From positions 1 to 37,433 of the forward strand of contig NZ_QQRS01000015.1 in the NCBI RefSeq assembly GCF_003428875.1: DNA of 37,433 nucleotides, given 5' to 3'. The position numbers were made by a program, and so were the translations under genes. Of this stretch, positions 8,871 to 18,807 are shown piece by piece (position 1 is the first letter of the stretch; each line of letters opens with the position of its first letter). The notes below the pieces were generated by a model. The model had not been told where the DNA came from, did no database searches, and was given only the letters and a program-made list of their open reading frames with translations. Source of the stretch: Planomicrobium okeanokoites. Lineage in GTDB: Bacteria; Bacillota; Bacilli; Bacillales_A; Planococcaceae.

Positions 8871-8876
8871 CTTTTT

Positions 8877-8904
8877 ATTATAACCATGAAAAAAAGAGTG
8901 TCAA
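8877..8904 (-). promoter_or_regulatory. Consensus sigma-A promoter of yabR
   Basis: Perfect TTGACA (8899-8904) and perfect TATAAT (8877-8882) with a 16-nt spacer. The -35 lies within the hairpin of the divIC terminator. Confidence 0.75.
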
Positions 8905-8918
8905 CTGACGACTCTTTT
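8886..8918 (-). terminator. divIC terminator
   Basis: AAAAGAGT arms (8892-8899 and 8911-8918) with an inner TCA/TGA pairing, followed by a run of T on the minus strand. It overlaps the yabR promoter. Confidence 0.75.
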
Positions 8919-8933
8919 AAACACGTTTTTTCT

Positions 8934-9320
8934 TCACTTTTCCGGTAAGGTGAAAATTATTTCGCCCTGTTCAGAAACGAACAGTTCTTTCTTAGCCAGT
9001 TTCGCCAAATATTCATCATCATTCAACAGGATAATCTGCTCTTCCAGTTGAGCCTGCTCTTTTTTGACTTCCTTAAGTGAAATCTGGGCTTCTTCCCGCA
9101 ATTGCTCTTTTTCAGCAATTGTCTGGGATTGGGCATAAATGGTCGTGCCGATCCAAATGGTCGCCAGCAACACAATCAGCCCGAAGACAGCGAGTCTTCT
9201 GAACAGCCGCACTTTATGCGCCAGCTGTCTTTTTTCTTTCCGTTCCACTGAGCGGACATAGTCATTCCGTATTGAAGCGACTTCCGGCGCAGCGGTGGGT
9301 TTTTCTCTCTTCAAACTCAT
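8934..9320 (-). CDS. divIC: Cell-division protein DivIC (FtsB/DivIC family)
   Basis: DivIC is a bitopic division protein that joins FtsL and DivIB at the septum and helps activate FtsW-FtsI peptidoglycan synthesis. The 128-aa product has a basic cytoplasmic N-terminus with RKEKRQLAHK, one membrane helix at about 44-64, a coiled coil at about 67-97 and the short C-terminal beta region typical of FtsB/DivIC. AAGGGGG precedes the ATG. The gene is separated from rqcP by about 100 nt; the yabP and yabQ genes that fill this place in spore formers are absent. It is probably transcribed alone. Confidence 0.93.
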   Translation of the reverse strand: MSLKREKPTAAPEVASIRNDYVRSVERKEKRQLAHKVRLFRRLAVFGLIVLLATIWIGTTIYAQSQTIAEKEQLREEAQISLKEVKKEQAQLEEQIILLNDDEYLAKLAKKELFVSEQGEIIFTLPEK

Positions 9321-9352
9321 GACTTGTTTCCCCCTTTGCTTACGTTGTTGCC

Positions 9353-9388
9353 ATTATACCTGAAAACCCTTACTTTTATAAGGGTTTT
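9353..9388 (-). promoter_or_regulatory. divIC promoter overlapping the rqcP terminator hairpin
   Basis: A 10-bp perfect inverted repeat AAAACCCTTA (9363-9372 with 9379-9388) follows rqcP; on the minus strand its U tract is only four nucleotides, so termination may be partial. TATAAT (9353-9358) lies just after it, and TTATAA (9376-9381), 17 nt away within the hairpin, is a plausible -35. Confidence 0.5.
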
Positions 9389-9424
9389 TTTCGTTTCTAA
9401 AAAATAAAATCGCTTTTCAAAGGC

Positions 9425-9715
9425 TCACGCTTCGTCATCGATGAACTCAGGTTCGATCTTATCCAGTTTTTCCTCTTTTAAAATCGTATACATATTGGCC
9501 GTCTCTTCTTTGCGGACATTTTCTTTCAGCATATCCACCCGTACCGTTACGACTTTTTGGCCAAAACGGATTTGCAGCTCATCGTTCTCTTTGATGACTG
9601 AGCTCGCTTTGGCTTTATTGCCATTTATCGTGATGCGGCCCTGGTCTGCCACTTGCTTGGCCAATGTCCGGCGTTTGATCAGCCGGGAAACTTTCAGGAA
9701 TTTATCGAGGCGCAT
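9425..9715 (-). CDS. rqcP: S4-domain RNA-binding protein RqcP (YabO)
   Basis: The 96-aa protein opens with an S4 RNA-binding domain (MRLDKFLKVSRLIKRRTLA) and belongs to the Hsp15/YabO family. B. subtilis RqcP binds stalled 50S-peptidyl-tRNA complexes and works with RqcH in adding C-terminal alanine tails during ribosome-associated quality control. The acidic C-terminus ends EPEFIDDEA. It begins 2 nt after mazG, with AAAGGGAGA as ribosome-binding site inside the mazG end, and is the last gene of the pth-to-rqcP run. The function is assigned by family and conserved position. Confidence 0.9.
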   Translation of the reverse strand: MRLDKFLKVSRLIKRRTLAKQVADQGRITINGNKAKASSVIKENDELQIRFGQKVVTVRVDMLKENVRKEETANMYTILKEEKLDKIEPEFIDDEA

Positions 9716-9717
9716 AA

Positions 9718-11181
9718 TTATTCTCCCTTTCTTGCCAATAATTTGGCTTTATTCCAAAACTCATCAAGCTGTTCCAATGTGTAATCGCTGAAATTGCCGG
9801 TGCCTTCTTCCACTTTCTTCTCAACAAAACCGAAGCGGCTGCGGAATTTGCGGTTGGCCTGCACCATCGCCTGCTCCGGCGACAGGTCATAAAATCTCGC
9901 GATGTTCACGAGTGTAAACAAGAGGTCCCCCAGTTCATCCAGCTGATCCTCTTTTGAACCATTCGCCAGCTCATTACGGAATTCCTGCAGCTCTTCTTCG
10001 AACTTCTCCCAGGCACCTTCGGCATCCGACCAGGTAAAACCAACCTTCGCTGCTTTCTTCTGGTAATTATAAGAAGTCGTAAGTGAAGAACTGAAGCGCT
10101 CCTGGCCCTCAAGCAAAGAATCAGCTGCCGGTTTTTCCTGCGCTTTGATTGCCTGCCAATTGCTGACGACTTCATCTGAGCCATCAACTTCAACATCGCT
10201 GAAAACATGCGGATGGCGGCGGATCATTTTAGCGCTGATCGATTCAAGCACATCTTCCAGCTGGAAATAACCGTTGTCCTGTCCGATTTGTGCATGAAGA
10301 AAGATCTGCAATAAAACATCGCCCAGTTCTTCGGCAATGGCATCATCGTCCTGTTCCTCAATCGCCTGCAAAAGTTCATGCGCTTCTTCCAATAGATACG
10401 GCCTCAGACTTTCATGTGTCTGCTCACGGTCCCACGGACAGCCTTCCGGACTCCGCAGTTTCGCGATGACCGAGCGGAAAGTCTGCCATTCCTTCAGCCG
10501 TTCCTGCTGGTCAGCTGTCGGTGGTACATAAACGGTCGTCAGATTATCGATTTCCGCGGCATGGTCCAGTTCATGCAACGGCACCGTCTGCAATTTTTCC
10601 TGCGCCGATCCGGCCGCCGTCACAATCGTTACCGGATAATCATCCGGATATTTCTCCATCAGCGTCAATTTCGCTTCCGAAGCACTGAAAGTGTCATATA
10701 TCTGGGCGATAAGAATATGCTGATCCATATTCAGCCGGTCTCTTTCCATTATGGTGCCGTCGACCAATTGGAAGCCGTCGATCGGGTCGATGCGGAGGGC
10801 GCCGAATATTGAATCGAGAAAACTGCTGCCGCCTTCAATCAATAATTGGCATTTGCCCGCCTTCTCCGCTTGGATCAGATGCTGCACAGTTTGTTCTGCA
10901 ACAAGAGGATGGCCCGGAACCGCGTAAACGACTGGTCCTTCTTCGGACAGCTGGAGCAGCGTATCCGCAATTTCCTGATAGACCGGCGCGAATTCATCAT
11001 GTTTCTCGTATATTTCATCAAAGCTGTTATAGACCAGACCCTCCTGCGCCAATTCAGTGAGCACGGGATGGTCTGCCGTCCGCACATACAAGCGCTCAGT
11101 TTTTTTTAACTTTTTATAGACACCGAGCGGCAGCTGGTCGAGATCGCCAGCGCCGAGTCCGATGATATGGATTGTATTCAT
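9718..11181 (-). CDS. mazG: MazG-family pyrophosphohydrolase fused to a tetrapyrrole methylase-like domain (YabN)
   Basis: The 487-aa two-domain protein has an N-terminal SAM-dependent tetrapyrrole (corrin/porphyrin) methylase fold, seen in GLGAGDLDQLP at about 7-17 and YAVPGHPLVAE near 90. The C-terminal half carries MazG NTP pyrophosphohydrolase repeats with EEAHELLQAIEE...EELGDVL and a second EEELQEF...DELGDLL helix set that bind magnesium. MazG proteins hydrolyse non-canonical or excess NTPs; the role of the methylase half is not known. The start codon overlaps the flippase stop by 4 nt (ATGA), showing translational coupling. The same fusion and order occur in B. subtilis as yabM-yabN-yabO. 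Confidence 0.92.
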   Translation of the reverse strand: MNTIHIIGLGAGDLDQLPLGVYKKLKKTERLYVRTADHPVLTELAQEGLVYNSFDEIYEKHDEFAPVYQEIADTLLQLSEEGPVVYAVPGHPLVAEQTVQHLIQAEKAGKCQLLIEGGSSFLDSIFGALRIDPIDGFQLVDGTIMERDRLNMDQHILIAQIYDTFSASEAKLTLMEKYPDDYPVTIVTAAGSAQEKLQTVPLHELDHAAEIDNLTTVYVPPTADQQERLKEWQTFRSVIAKLRSPEGCPWDREQTHESLRPYLLEEAHELLQAIEEQDDDAIAEELGDVLLQIFLHAQIGQDNGYFQLEDVLESISAKMIRRHPHVFSDVEVDGSDEVVSNWQAIKAQEKPAADSLLEGQERFSSSLTTSYNYQKKAAKVGFTWSDAEGAWEKFEEELQEFRNELANGSKEDQLDELGDLLFTLVNIARFYDLSPEQAMVQANRKFRSRFGFVEKKVEEGTGNFSDYTLEQLDEFWNKAKLLARKGE

Positions 11182-12764
11182 CGTCTATCACCTTTTCTCT
11201 TTGAATTGATCGCTAATTGCAGCTTGGCCATCTTTCGGCCGAACGGCATGATATACCATTGCTTTTCCGTAATGATGCGGCTTTTCGCAATTATTACGAG
11301 GAACACAGCAGCCCCGAGGGGCACTGCTGTCAGCGCTGTTGCGGCCGCCGCTAAGCGGCTCGGCAACGCATCGAATAATGACCAATCAGCGAAGACGGCC
11401 CAGCCGAGCACTGCAGCCCCCATTGCAGCTGAAGCAATGAAGATCCAACTATAGAAACGTAAAGGCGCAAAGCGCAGCGGCCATTGATTTTTAAAATAAA
11501 CCACCAAGCCGCAAACGATAAATGCCAAGCCCGCGTTTCCTGCTATAGCTGCCCCCATTACTCCATACATAGGAACGAGCAGCCAGTTGCCGATGACTTT
11601 TATCGCCAAACCGCCCGCCATGAATAGCGCCGGTACCCTTACTTTACCGATGCCGTAAAGCAAAGCAGTAAGGATGAGCAGCAGCGACATCCAGACTATC
11701 TGCCAGCTGAAAACGATAAGCGCGGCTGATTGTTCCCTTGTCTGAAACAGCATTTCATTGACATAAGGCATGACAAACGTCAGTCCCGCCGCGGCCGCTA
11801 TGGCGAATAACAATGAAATACGGTACGCCAGTTTAGCGTATAGCTCCGCTGACCGTCCATTTTCCTTACGCTGCATCTGAGCGACAAGCGGCACAATCGA
11901 CAGGGCCAATGACGTTGCCACGAGCAGCCCGAACTGGGCAAGCGGCTGGCCGCGGTCATAGATGCCTTTTAGCTCCATTGCCTGGAGTGTTCCAATTCCG
12001 CTGGCTTCAAGCAGACGAAAGACAGTGAAGGAATCTGCCATCTGAAAAATCAGCAGGATCAATGAACTCATGCTGACGCTTAAACTGATCGCCAGCATCT
12101 TTTTAACAGTTGGCCATAATTCGGCCGGTACGTGCTGCGGCTGGTTGATCGCAAACTTATTGAAGTAATAAATCAGCAGGCCCACTGCCGCGAGTTCTCC
12201 TGCAACTGCACCGAACATCGCCGTCTGTCCCGCGGCGTAGAGTGAAAAGCCGTTTATTACTACAAACCAGGTACCAAGCAATATGACAGTTACCCGGATT
12301 GCCTGCTCGATGACCTGCGCATATGCGACCGGCTGCATCCGGCTGCCTGCCTGGAAATGGCCTTTCATCACCGCCAGCGGTGCCATCAGCAAAACAGCAA
12401 ATGAACCGGTTTTCAATAATGCGCTTAACCGCGTATCACCCATCCATGCCGCCAGTAGATCCGCGCCCAGAAAGAGGGCCGCGAATATGACCAAAGAGAT
12501 GCTGGCAATCATCCAAAAAGCGATTCTGATAATGGCGCGGTGTTCATCTTGCTTAGAATCCGCCAGCATTTTGGAGACGGCTACCGCAAATCCGTAGGAA
12601 GTCCAAATGCCGAAGACGGCAATAAACGGATAAACCTGCTGGTAAATATAGAAACCTTGATCTCCGACCATATTCTGGAATGGCACCCGGTACACGGCAC
12701 TGAGTATTTTCACGATCAGGCCGGCCAGCGTCAAAAGGACCGCACCTTTCATAAATGTTTTCAT
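11178..12764 (-). CDS. yabM: MOP-superfamily polysaccharide flippase (YabM, SpoVB/MurJ-like)
   Basis: A polytopic membrane protein of about 528 aa with roughly 14 hydrophobic segments and the family opening KGAVLLTLAGLIVKILSAVY followed by RVPFQN. Such proteins flip lipid-linked saccharides across the membrane; the substrate here is unknown and it may overlap with MurJ-type peptidoglycan precursor export. I prefer the ATG at 12764, preceded by AGAAGG, which gives the usual short N-terminus. An ATG at 12800 would add 12 residues but has no convincing ribosome-binding site. It follows mfd by about 40 nt; spoVT, which lies between them in B. subtilis, is absent. Confidence 0.88.
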   Translation of the reverse strand: MKTFMKGAVLLTLAGLIVKILSAVYRVPFQNMVGDQGFYIYQQVYPFIAVFGIWTSYGFAVAVSKMLADSKQDEHRAIIRIAFWMIASISLVIFAALFLGADLLAAWMGDTRLSALLKTGSFAVLLMAPLAVMKGHFQAGSRMQPVAYAQVIEQAIRVTVILLGTWFVVINGFSLYAAGQTAMFGAVAGELAAVGLLIYYFNKFAINQPQHVPAELWPTVKKMLAISLSVSMSSLILLIFQMADSFTVFRLLEASGIGTLQAMELKGIYDRGQPLAQFGLLVATSLALSIVPLVAQMQRKENGRSAELYAKLAYRISLLFAIAAAAGLTFVMPYVNEMLFQTREQSAALIVFSWQIVWMSLLLILTALLYGIGKVRVPALFMAGGLAIKVIGNWLLVPMYGVMGAAIAGNAGLAFIVCGLVVYFKNQWPLRFAPLRFYSWIFIASAAMGAAVLGWAVFADWSLFDALPSRLAAAATALTAVPLGAAVFLVIIAKSRIITEKQWYIMPFGRKMAKLQLAINSKRKGDRR

Positions 12765-12807
12765 CGTACCTTCTGTGTTCACCGGATTCACCCATTCCAT
12801 GTTCGAA

Positions 12808-15800
12808 TTAATTAGTCGTTTCCACTTCCCGGAGAGATTCCGGCAATAATTTCATCATCCCCTCCAAGACATCGAAAGGATGGTGTTTGGCGGTTTTATT
12901 TTCATCGATCGCCATAACAAGCTGCTGGCCCGCCATGCTGAAGCCGACTGCGCGGCCGTAAGCTGCCGATTCTTCGACGAGCTTGCCGCCATTGACGGCT
13001 GCCGTGCCTTGTTCGCTTAGTTTGATGGAAATGATCTTGCCGTTTTGCTTGATCGATTCAACGCCCACCTGGCGTCCCCACACTTTCATCAGGGCGATGC
13101 GCAGGAGACGGTCGGTTTCAAGCGGCATGTCGCCGAAACGGTCGATCAGTTCATCCTGCAGTTCTGCGACTTCCTCAGCTTCGTCTATGCCTTTGACCCG
13201 TTTGTACATCTGGATCTTCTGGTAGCCGTCGCTGATATAGGAATCCGGTATATAGGCGTCGACATCCAGCGAAATTTCGATTTCCTGCACCGGCTCTTTT
13301 TTGACGCCGCTCTGGCGTTCTTCAATCGCTTCTTCCAGCATTTGGGAATAAAGATCGAAGCCTACCGAGTCGATAAAGCCATGCTGCTGGGAGCCCAACA
13401 GGTTCCCTGCTCCGCGGATCGTCAAATCACGCATGGCGATTTTAAAGCCGGAGCCGAGCTCAGTGAATTCCTTGATTGCCATGAGGCGCTTTTCCGCCAC
13501 GTCCGTCAGCACTTTATCGCGCTGATACATGAAGTAAGCATAGGCAACACGGCTTGAACGGCCTACACGCCCCCGCAGCTGATAGAGCTGGGACAAGCCC
13601 ATGCGGTCCGCGTTTTCTACAATCAGCGTGTTGACGTTCGGGATATCGATGCCTGTTTCAATGATCGTCGTCGTCACCAATACATCGTAATCGCCGTCCA
13701 GGAAACCGAGGATGATCGATTCAAGCTCGGTTTCGGACATCTGCCCGTGGGCATAGCCGATACGGGCCTCCGGCACCAATTGCTGGAGCTCTTCCACTTT
13801 CCGTGTCATATCGTCAACCCGGTTGTATAAATAAAACGCCTGTCCGCCGCGTGCCATTTCGCGTTCGATCGCTTCCCGCACGAGAGCACCGTTCTGCTCC
13901 ATTACATAGCTTTGGACCGGAAAACGGTTTGCCGGCGGCGTTTCGATGACAGACAGATCGCGCACGCCGATCATCGACATATGAAGCGTCCGCGGAATCG
14001 GTGTCGCCGTCAAAGTCAGCACATCGACATTGGTCTTCATCTGTTTGATCTTCTCTTTATGGGTGACGCCGAAGCGCTGTTCTTCATCAATGATCAATAA
14101 CCCCAAATCTTTATAATGCATGTCTTTCGAGAGGATCCGGTGGGTTCCCACTACAACATCCACAGAACCGTTCTTCAGGCCTTTAACGGTTTCCGCCTGT
14201 TGCTTTTTCGAACGGAAACGGCTCATAAGGCCCACTTCGATCGGATAATCCTTAAAGCGTTCACTCATCGTATCAAAATGCTGCTGAGCCAGAATCGTCG
14301 TCGGCACCAGGAAAGCCACTTGTTTGCCATCCAGTACCGCTTTAAAGGCGGCGCGTATGGCGACTTCCGTTTTGCCGTAGCCGACATCTCCGCAAATCAG
14401 CCTGTCCATCGGCCGTTCTTTTTCCATATCCTTTTTGACTTCATTGATTGAACGAAGCTGGTCGACAGTTTCGTCGTAAGGGAACTCCGATTCAAATTGC
14501 CGCTGCATATCCTGCTCTTTCGAGAAGGCATAGCCTTTCAGCGCTTCCCGCTCGGCATAAAGCTTGATCAGGTCGTCTGCAATGTCCTGCACCGCTTTGG
14601 AAACTTTCGCACGGGTTTTCTTCCACTCGGCGCCGCCCATTTTATGGAGCTTCGGCTCTTTTTCTTCGGAAGCGATGTATTTCTGGATCAAATCAATCTG
14701 ATCGACCGGCACGAATAATTTATCATCCGCTTTATAGACGATATGGAGATAATCTTTATGGACGCCTTTGACTTCCAGGGTCTCGATGCCGACGTAACGT
14801 CCGATTCCGTGATGGACATGGACAATATAATCGCCCGGTTTGATTTCTGAATAGCTTTTGATGCGTTCAGCATTAGTCAGTTTCTGCGCACGCGTCTTTT
14901 TCTTCGGCTGCTGTTTGAACAATTCCGAATCGGTAATGACGGCAAAGCGCTGCAATGACATTTCAAAGCCGTTTGCCAGATCTCCGTCCGCCAAATACAC
15001 TTTGCCTGGCTGAACTGCCGTAGACTCCGTAAGAATTTCAGCTTCAATTCCGTAATCTTCGAGCACCGAACGGACCTTCCGCAGCCTTTCGTCGCCTTCA
15101 GCTATGACGAATACACGGAATTTCCCCATCACCCAGCGTTCCATTTCCGCTTTCAATAAATTCATCTGGCCATGGAACGATTGCATCGGCTTACTGGAGA
15201 AGGCAATCGATTTCTTGACTGAAACCATCGGGAACGTCCGCACAAATAAAGACAGGTAAGTGACCTTTTGTTTCATTTGGCCAATCAATTCACGGAACGT
15301 ATAGGACAGATTGACACCTTGAAGGAATTTCCCTTCCTCCAATAAAGAGACGATCCATTCCCCTTCTTCACGTTCCAGGGTTTCCGTCATTTCCTGGATA
15401 CGGCCCAGTTCGTCGAAAAATACGTAACCATTTCCCGGGAAATAATCCGCTAAAGAAGCAGATTGGGTTTCTACAAGAGAGGCATATTTAGCTGCCTGGT
15501 CTGGAATATCCCCTTGCCGGAGGATATCGATATCATGCTGAATGTACTGCAGCAACAACTCTTTCGTATCGTCAGCCTTTGTTTTCTTCAATGTAAAAGC
15601 TAATTGTTCTTCAATACGGTCTGCCAAAGCGCTTCTTTGCGCTTTATCGAGCACCAGTTCGTTGGCGGGAAGAATGCATAACGAAGCGATTTTTTTCAGC
15701 GAGCGCTGGTCTTCCGCGTCAAAAATACGGATAGAGTCGACTTCCGTATCGAATAATTCAATACGGACCGGATGTTCGAAGTTCAGCGGATAGACATCGA

Positions 15801-16341
15801 GGATGCCGCCGCGAAGTGCAAATTCCCCAGGTGCCGTCACCATTGTAGTACGGGAATAGCCCATAGCCACCAACTTTAAAAGCCATTGGTCAGCATCCAG
15901 CTCTTCTCCGTCTTCCACCCGTAAAGTAGAAGCATCCCATTGTTTTCTCGAAGGCAGTAATTTCCGCATGCCGGCTACTGGCGTAATGTAGATGCCTTTA
16001 CCGGTATTCGCCATATGATCCAGTGTATCAATCCGGTGAGCGCGAAGCTCCGGACCTGAAAAAGAGACATCCGCCGCAATCAGTTCTTCTGCCGGATATA
16101 AATGGACCAGTTCTTCGCCCAACAGCTTCACCAAGTCATCATAGACGCGCTGCGCATGCAAAAGGTTCGGTGTTACGATCAGCATCGGTTCTTCAAGCTC
16201 ACCGTAGAGAGTACGGTAGAAGAAAGTACGCCCGCTCCCCGATAACCCTGAAACGAGCTGCTGATCCTGCCCTTTCTTCAAATCGGCAATTAACTTTTGT
16301 ACGTGTGAATCCTCTGAAAAAGCTTCTAAAATATGATTCAT
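12808..16341 (-). CDS. mfd: Transcription-repair coupling factor
   Basis: Mfd removes RNA polymerase stalled at DNA lesions and recruits UvrA for nucleotide-excision repair. The 1177-aa length equals the B. subtilis protein. The N-terminal UvrB-like region (about 1-350) has a degenerate P-loop SGLSGSGRT. The RNA-polymerase-interacting domain is near 500-560 ([16 protein letters not shown]). The RecG-like translocase has Walker A GDVGYGKT at 651-658, DEEQ at 752-755 and the GRVGR motif. The C-terminal autoinhibitory domain is present. A strong AAAGGAGG site precedes the ATG. It lies 63 nt from pth, where fin (yabK) would sit in spore formers. Confidence 0.97.
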   Translation of the reverse strand: MNHILEAFSEDSHVQKLIADLKKGQDQQLVSGLSGSGRTFFYRTLYGELEEPMLIVTPNLLHAQRVYDDLVKLLGEELVHLYPAEELIAADVSFSGPELRAHRIDTLDHMANTGKGIYITPVAGMRKLLPSRKQWDASTLRVEDGEELDADQWLLKLVAMGYSRTTMVTAPGEFALRGGILDVYPLNFEHPVRIELFDTEVDSIRIFDAEDQRSLKKIASLCILPANELVLDKAQRSALADRIEEQLAFTLKKTKADDTKELLLQYIQHDIDILRQGDIPDQAAKYASLVETQSASLADYFPGNGYVFFDELGRIQEMTETLEREEGEWIVSLLEEGKFLQGVNLSYTFRELIGQMKQKVTYLSLFVRTFPMVSVKKSIAFSSKPMQSFHGQMNLLKAEMERWVMGKFRVFVIAEGDERLRKVRSVLEDYGIEAEILTESTAVQPGKVYLADGDLANGFEMSLQRFAVITDSELFKQQPKKKTRAQKLTNAERIKSYSEIKPGDYIVHVHHGIGRYVGIETLEVKGVHKDYLHIVYKADDKLFVPVDQIDLIQKYIASEEKEPKLHKMGGAEWKKTRAKVSKAVQDIADDLIKLYAEREALKGYAFSKEQDMQRQFESEFPYDETVDQLRSINEVKKDMEKERPMDRLICGDVGYGKTEVAIRAAFKAVLDGKQVAFLVPTTILAQQHFDTMSERFKDYPIEVGLMSRFRSKKQQAETVKGLKNGSVDVVVGTHRILSKDMHYKDLGLLIIDEEQRFGVTHKEKIKQMKTNVDVLTLTATPIPRTLHMSMIGVRDLSVIETPPANRFPVQSYVMEQNGALVREAIEREMARGGQAFYLYNRVDDMTRKVEELQQLVPEARIGYAHGQMSETELESIILGFLDGDYDVLVTTTIIETGIDIPNVNTLIVENADRMGLSQLYQLRGRVGRSSRVAYAYFMYQRDKVLTDVAEKRLMAIKEFTELGSGFKIAMRDLTIRGAGNLLGSQQHGFIDSVGFDLYSQMLEEAIEERQSGVKKEPVQEIEISLDVDAYIPDSYISDGYQKIQMYKRVKGIDEAEEVAELQDELIDRFGDMPLETDRLLRIALMKVWGRQVGVESIKQNGKIISIKLSEQGTAAVNGGKLVEESAAYGRAVGFSMAGQQLVMAIDENKTAKHHPFDVLEGMMKLLPESLREVETTN

Positions 16342-16404
16342 GAAGATTCCTCCTTTCCCGGGAAACAGAAAAAAGCTCTGAACGCGTTATGCGCCAAAGC
16401 GAAT

Positions 16405-16968
16405 CTATGCTCCATTGTATTTAGTCATGACTTCTATGAACGGTTTGCCCAGCCAAAATTCACAGGCTTCAGCTGATTTTTGGACCGCTTCTGCCATATC
16501 CGCGCTTTCCTCTTTCGAAAATCTGGATAAGACATAATCCGGCACTTTCATTCCTGCAGGCGGGCGGCTGATGCCGATGCGGATCCGATTGAAATTCTGG
16601 GTGCCTAGATGCTGAATCAAGGACTTGATGCCGTTATGCCCTCCAGCGCTTCCTTTCTGGCGCAGCCTCAATTGCCCTGTCGGCAAGTCCAGATCATCAT
16701 AGATGACAATGATATCATCAATATCAATATCGTAATAATCCATCAGGGCACTGACGCTTTCACCCGATAAATTCATGTACGTCAAGGGCTTCAGCAACAC
16801 CACTTTGCCTTCGGGGCGGTGGATGACCGAATACATGCCCTTGAATTTCGCCTGTGTCAGCGGGGCATTCCATTTAGAAGCCAGATGATCGATTACATGG
16901 AAACCGATATTATGGCGGGTCTGTTCATATGTTTTGCCTGGATTGCCCAGGCCAATAATCAATTTCAT
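16405..16968 (-). CDS. pth: Peptidyl-tRNA hydrolase
   Basis: Pth releases peptides from peptidyl-tRNA that drops off ribosomes, recycling the tRNA. With the ATG at 16968 the protein has 187 aa and begins [11 protein letters not shown]. Asn9, His19 (TRHNIGFHV) and an Asp near 92 in VIYDDLDLP correspond to the catalytic Asn10-His20-Asp93 set of E. coli. [11 protein letters not shown] is the second signature. AAAGGA lies 9 nt upstream; a GTG at 16992 would overlap that site and is less likely. It has its own promoter after the ctc terminator and leads the mfd-yabM-mazG-rqcP run. Confidence 0.95.
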   Translation of the reverse strand: MKLIIGLGNPGKTYEQTRHNIGFHVIDHLASKWNAPLTQAKFKGMYSVIHRPEGKVVLLKPLTYMNLSGESVSALMDYYDIDIDDIIVIYDDLDLPTGQLRLRQKGSAGGHNGIKSLIQHLGTQNFNRIRIGISRPPAGMKVPDYVLSRFSKEESADMAEAVQKSAEACEFWLGKPFIEVMTKYNGA

Positions 16969-17000
16969 CGCAACTCGTCCTTTGCTTTTCACTGCTGTCT

Positions 17001-17029
17001 ATTTTACCACATACTCTTATTAATGAAAA
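17001..17029 (-). promoter_or_regulatory. Sigma-A promoter of the pth-mfd run
   Basis: Extended -10 TGGTAAAAT (TAAAAT at 17001-17006) with TTTTCA (17024-17029) 17 nt upstream. The -35 is part of the U tract of the ctc terminator. Confidence 0.6.
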
Positions 17030-17061
17030 AACAGGGACTGCCAGAAGACAGTCCCTGTTTT
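17025..17061 (-). terminator. ctc terminator
   Basis: A perfect 13-bp stem AAAACAGGGACTG (17028-17040 with 17049-17061) around an 8-nt loop, ending in a run of T on the minus strand. It closes the glmU-prs-ctc operon. Confidence 0.9.
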
Positions 17062-17074
17062 CTTCTGTTAAATT

Positions 17075-17740
17075 TTAAGCTTCTTTATCTTCGTCAGAAT
17101 CGGATTCTTCGTCACTTCCGACCACTTCCGGCTCAGCGCCTTCAGTTTCAGGAGTTTCTTCAAGCTCATCCATTTCTTCCTGTGTACGAGGTGCAGTCAC
17201 TGAAACCAATAGGAAATCATCTTCATCGAGGATTTCATATGATACAGTATCACGGATATCACCGACTGAGATGTGATCACCGATTTCAAGTTTGCTTACA
17301 TCCACTTCAAGCGCATCCGGAATATCCGATGGCTTGACTTTGATATGGACTTCACGGTTCGGCTGGTTGACGATGCCGCCTTCTTTTTCACCAGCAGCTT
17401 CACCGACAGTATGGACAGCCGCCGCGACTTCAAGTTCATCAGACATATTGATTGCCAGGAAATCCACGTGTTTGAAGTTGCCTTTTAAAGCGTCCATTTG
17501 ATAGTCGCTCATTACGACATTGAACGTTTTGCCATCCAGTTCAAGATTGATGACGCCGTTTCTTCCAGATTCACGCAAAGTCTTGATCAGATCTATCTCA
17601 GAAACTGTCAGCGGAGTCGATTCAGCCTGATAGCCGTAGACGATTCCCGGTACATCACCTTTACCTCTTAATTCTGTTAACGATGAATGCGGTGTACCGC
17701 TTTCTCTTTTTTGTGCTTTCATTTTTGTAGCCATATACAT
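17075..17740 (-). CDS. rplY: 50S ribosomal protein L25, long form (general stress protein Ctc)
   Basis: Ctc is the CTC-type L25 protein that binds 5S rRNA in the large subunit, notably under stress. It has the N-terminal L25 domain (SSLTELRGKGDVPGIVYG) and the C-terminal TL5-like beta domain, then a very acidic tail ending DEESDSDEDKEA. I chose the ATG at 17740 (221 aa), 5 nt from GGAGG; the ATG at 17734, giving MATKM as in relatives, is also possible at 11-nt spacing. The upstream gap holds a sigma-B promoter and an inverted repeat that covers the ribosome-binding site. It is the last gene after glmU and prs. Confidence 0.92.
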   Translation of the reverse strand: MYMATKMKAQKRESGTPHSSLTELRGKGDVPGIVYGYQAESTPLTVSEIDLIKTLRESGRNGVINLELDGKTFNVVMSDYQMDALKGNFKHVDFLAINMSDELEVAAAVHTVGEAAGEKEGGIVNQPNREVHIKVKPSDIPDALEVDVSKLEIGDHISVGDIRDTVSYEILDEDDFLLVSVTAPRTQEEMDELEETPETEGAEPEVVGSDEESDSDEDKEA

Positions 17741-17741
17741 T

Positions 17742-17816
17742 TCACCCTCCAAGTTTTATAAATGTTCGTAGTTAGTGGATACCCTTAAACATTTATCATC
17801 AAACCTTGGAGGGTGA
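17742..17816 (-). promoter_or_regulatory. Inverted repeat that can sequester the ctc ribosome-binding site
   Basis: In RNA read from prs, the arm at 17805-17816 pairs over 12 bp with 17742-17753, which contains GGAGGGTG, the ctc Shine-Dalgarno. A second helix pairs 17788-17796 with 17758-17766 (9 bp), and an UUU/AAA patch lies between. There is no U tract after it, so it is not an ordinary terminator. Confidence 0.7.
17779..17804 (-). promoter_or_regulatory. Sigma-B-type promoter of ctc
   Basis: GTTTGA (17799-17804) and GGGTAT (17779-17784) are 14 nt apart, matching the general-stress sigma-B pattern GTTTAA-N12-15-GGGTAT. The B. subtilis ctc promoter is, from memory, a model sigma-B promoter with the same -10. 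The predicted start near 17772 lies downstream of the 5' arm of the hairpin. Confidence 0.72.
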
Positions 17817-17831
17817 GAAAGGAATTTATAC

Positions 17832-18794
17832 TCAGTCGAATAACGTGCTGACTGATTTCTGTTCGTGCACACGCACGATTGTTTCAGCCAATAATTTAGC
17901 TACCGACAATTGCTTGATTTTCGGGGATTTCTTCTCTTCAGGCAAAGCGATTGAATTCGTGATGATCAATTTCTTGATGACAGAATCATCGATGCGCTGA
18001 ATAGCCGGGCCAGATAGTACCGGGTGCGTACAGCACGCGTAAACTTCTTTCGCTCCGCTTTCAATCAATGCACTGGCAGCAATTGAAATTGTGCCGGCCG
18101 TGTCGATGATGTCATCGATGATGATGGCTGTTTTGCCTTCTACATTACCGACGATATTCATGACTTCCGCTACATTCGGACGCGGACGGCGTTTATCGAT
18201 GATGGCAATCGGCGCTTTCAGGCGATCCGCCATTTTACGCGCACGTGTCACACCACCGTGGTCAGGTGAAACGACGATGACATTTTCAAGGTCGATGCCG
18301 CTTTCATTCAGGAAATATTCCGAGATAAGAGGTACTGCTACTAAATGGTCGATCAAAATATCAAAGAAGCCTTGGATTTGAGGCGCATGCAGATCCAGTA
18401 CAACCACACGTGTAGCTCCGGCTGTCTCCAAAAGATTCGCTACCAGTTTTGCCGTAATCGGCTCACGCGAACGCGCTTTACGGTCCTGGCGGGCATAGCC
18501 GTAATAAGGAATGACTACGTTGACAGTCCGTGCTGAAGCACGTTTGACCGCATCAATCATGATCAGCAGCTCCATCAGGTTCTCATTGACAGGCTGTGAA
18601 GTGGATTGGACGATGAAGACATCATAGCCGCGAATACTTTCTTCGATGTTGATCTGGATTTCTCCGTCACTGAAGTGTGTAACCGAACTCTTTCCTAGCG
18701 GAATGCCTACATTTTCAGCAATTTCTTCCGCTAATTCCCTATTCGAATTCAATGAAAAGATTTTCAGTTTACTGTCTGCATTTTGATAACCCAT
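17832..18794 (-). CDS. prs: Ribose-phosphate pyrophosphokinase (PRPP synthetase)
   Basis: Prs transfers pyrophosphate from ATP to ribose 5-phosphate, giving PRPP for purine, pyrimidine, NAD, His and Trp synthesis. The 320-aa protein is of class I length. It shows the paired N- and C-terminal phosphoribosyltransferase-like domains, the flexible loop [13 protein letters not shown] that binds [16 protein letters not shown] and the ribose-5-phosphate loop [18 protein letters not shown] precedes the ATG at good spacing. It follows glmU by 13 nt and lacks a terminator, so transcription continues into ctc. The neighbouring purR-ridA and hpt genes use or sense PRPP. Confidence 0.97.
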   Translation of the reverse strand: MGYQNADSKLKIFSLNSNRELAEEIAENVGIPLGKSSVTHFSDGEIQINIEESIRGYDVFIVQSTSQPVNENLMELLIMIDAVKRASARTVNVVIPYYGYARQDRKARSREPITAKLVANLLETAGATRVVVLDLHAPQIQGFFDILIDHLVAVPLISEYFLNESGIDLENVIVVSPDHGGVTRARKMADRLKAPIAIIDKRRPRPNVAEVMNIVGNVEGKTAIIIDDIIDTAGTISIAASALIESGAKEVYACCTHPVLSGPAIQRIDDSVIKKLIITNSIALPEEKKSPKIKQLSVAKLLAETIVRVHEQKSVSTLFD

Positions 18795-18807
18795 TAAGGT
18801 GTACCTC

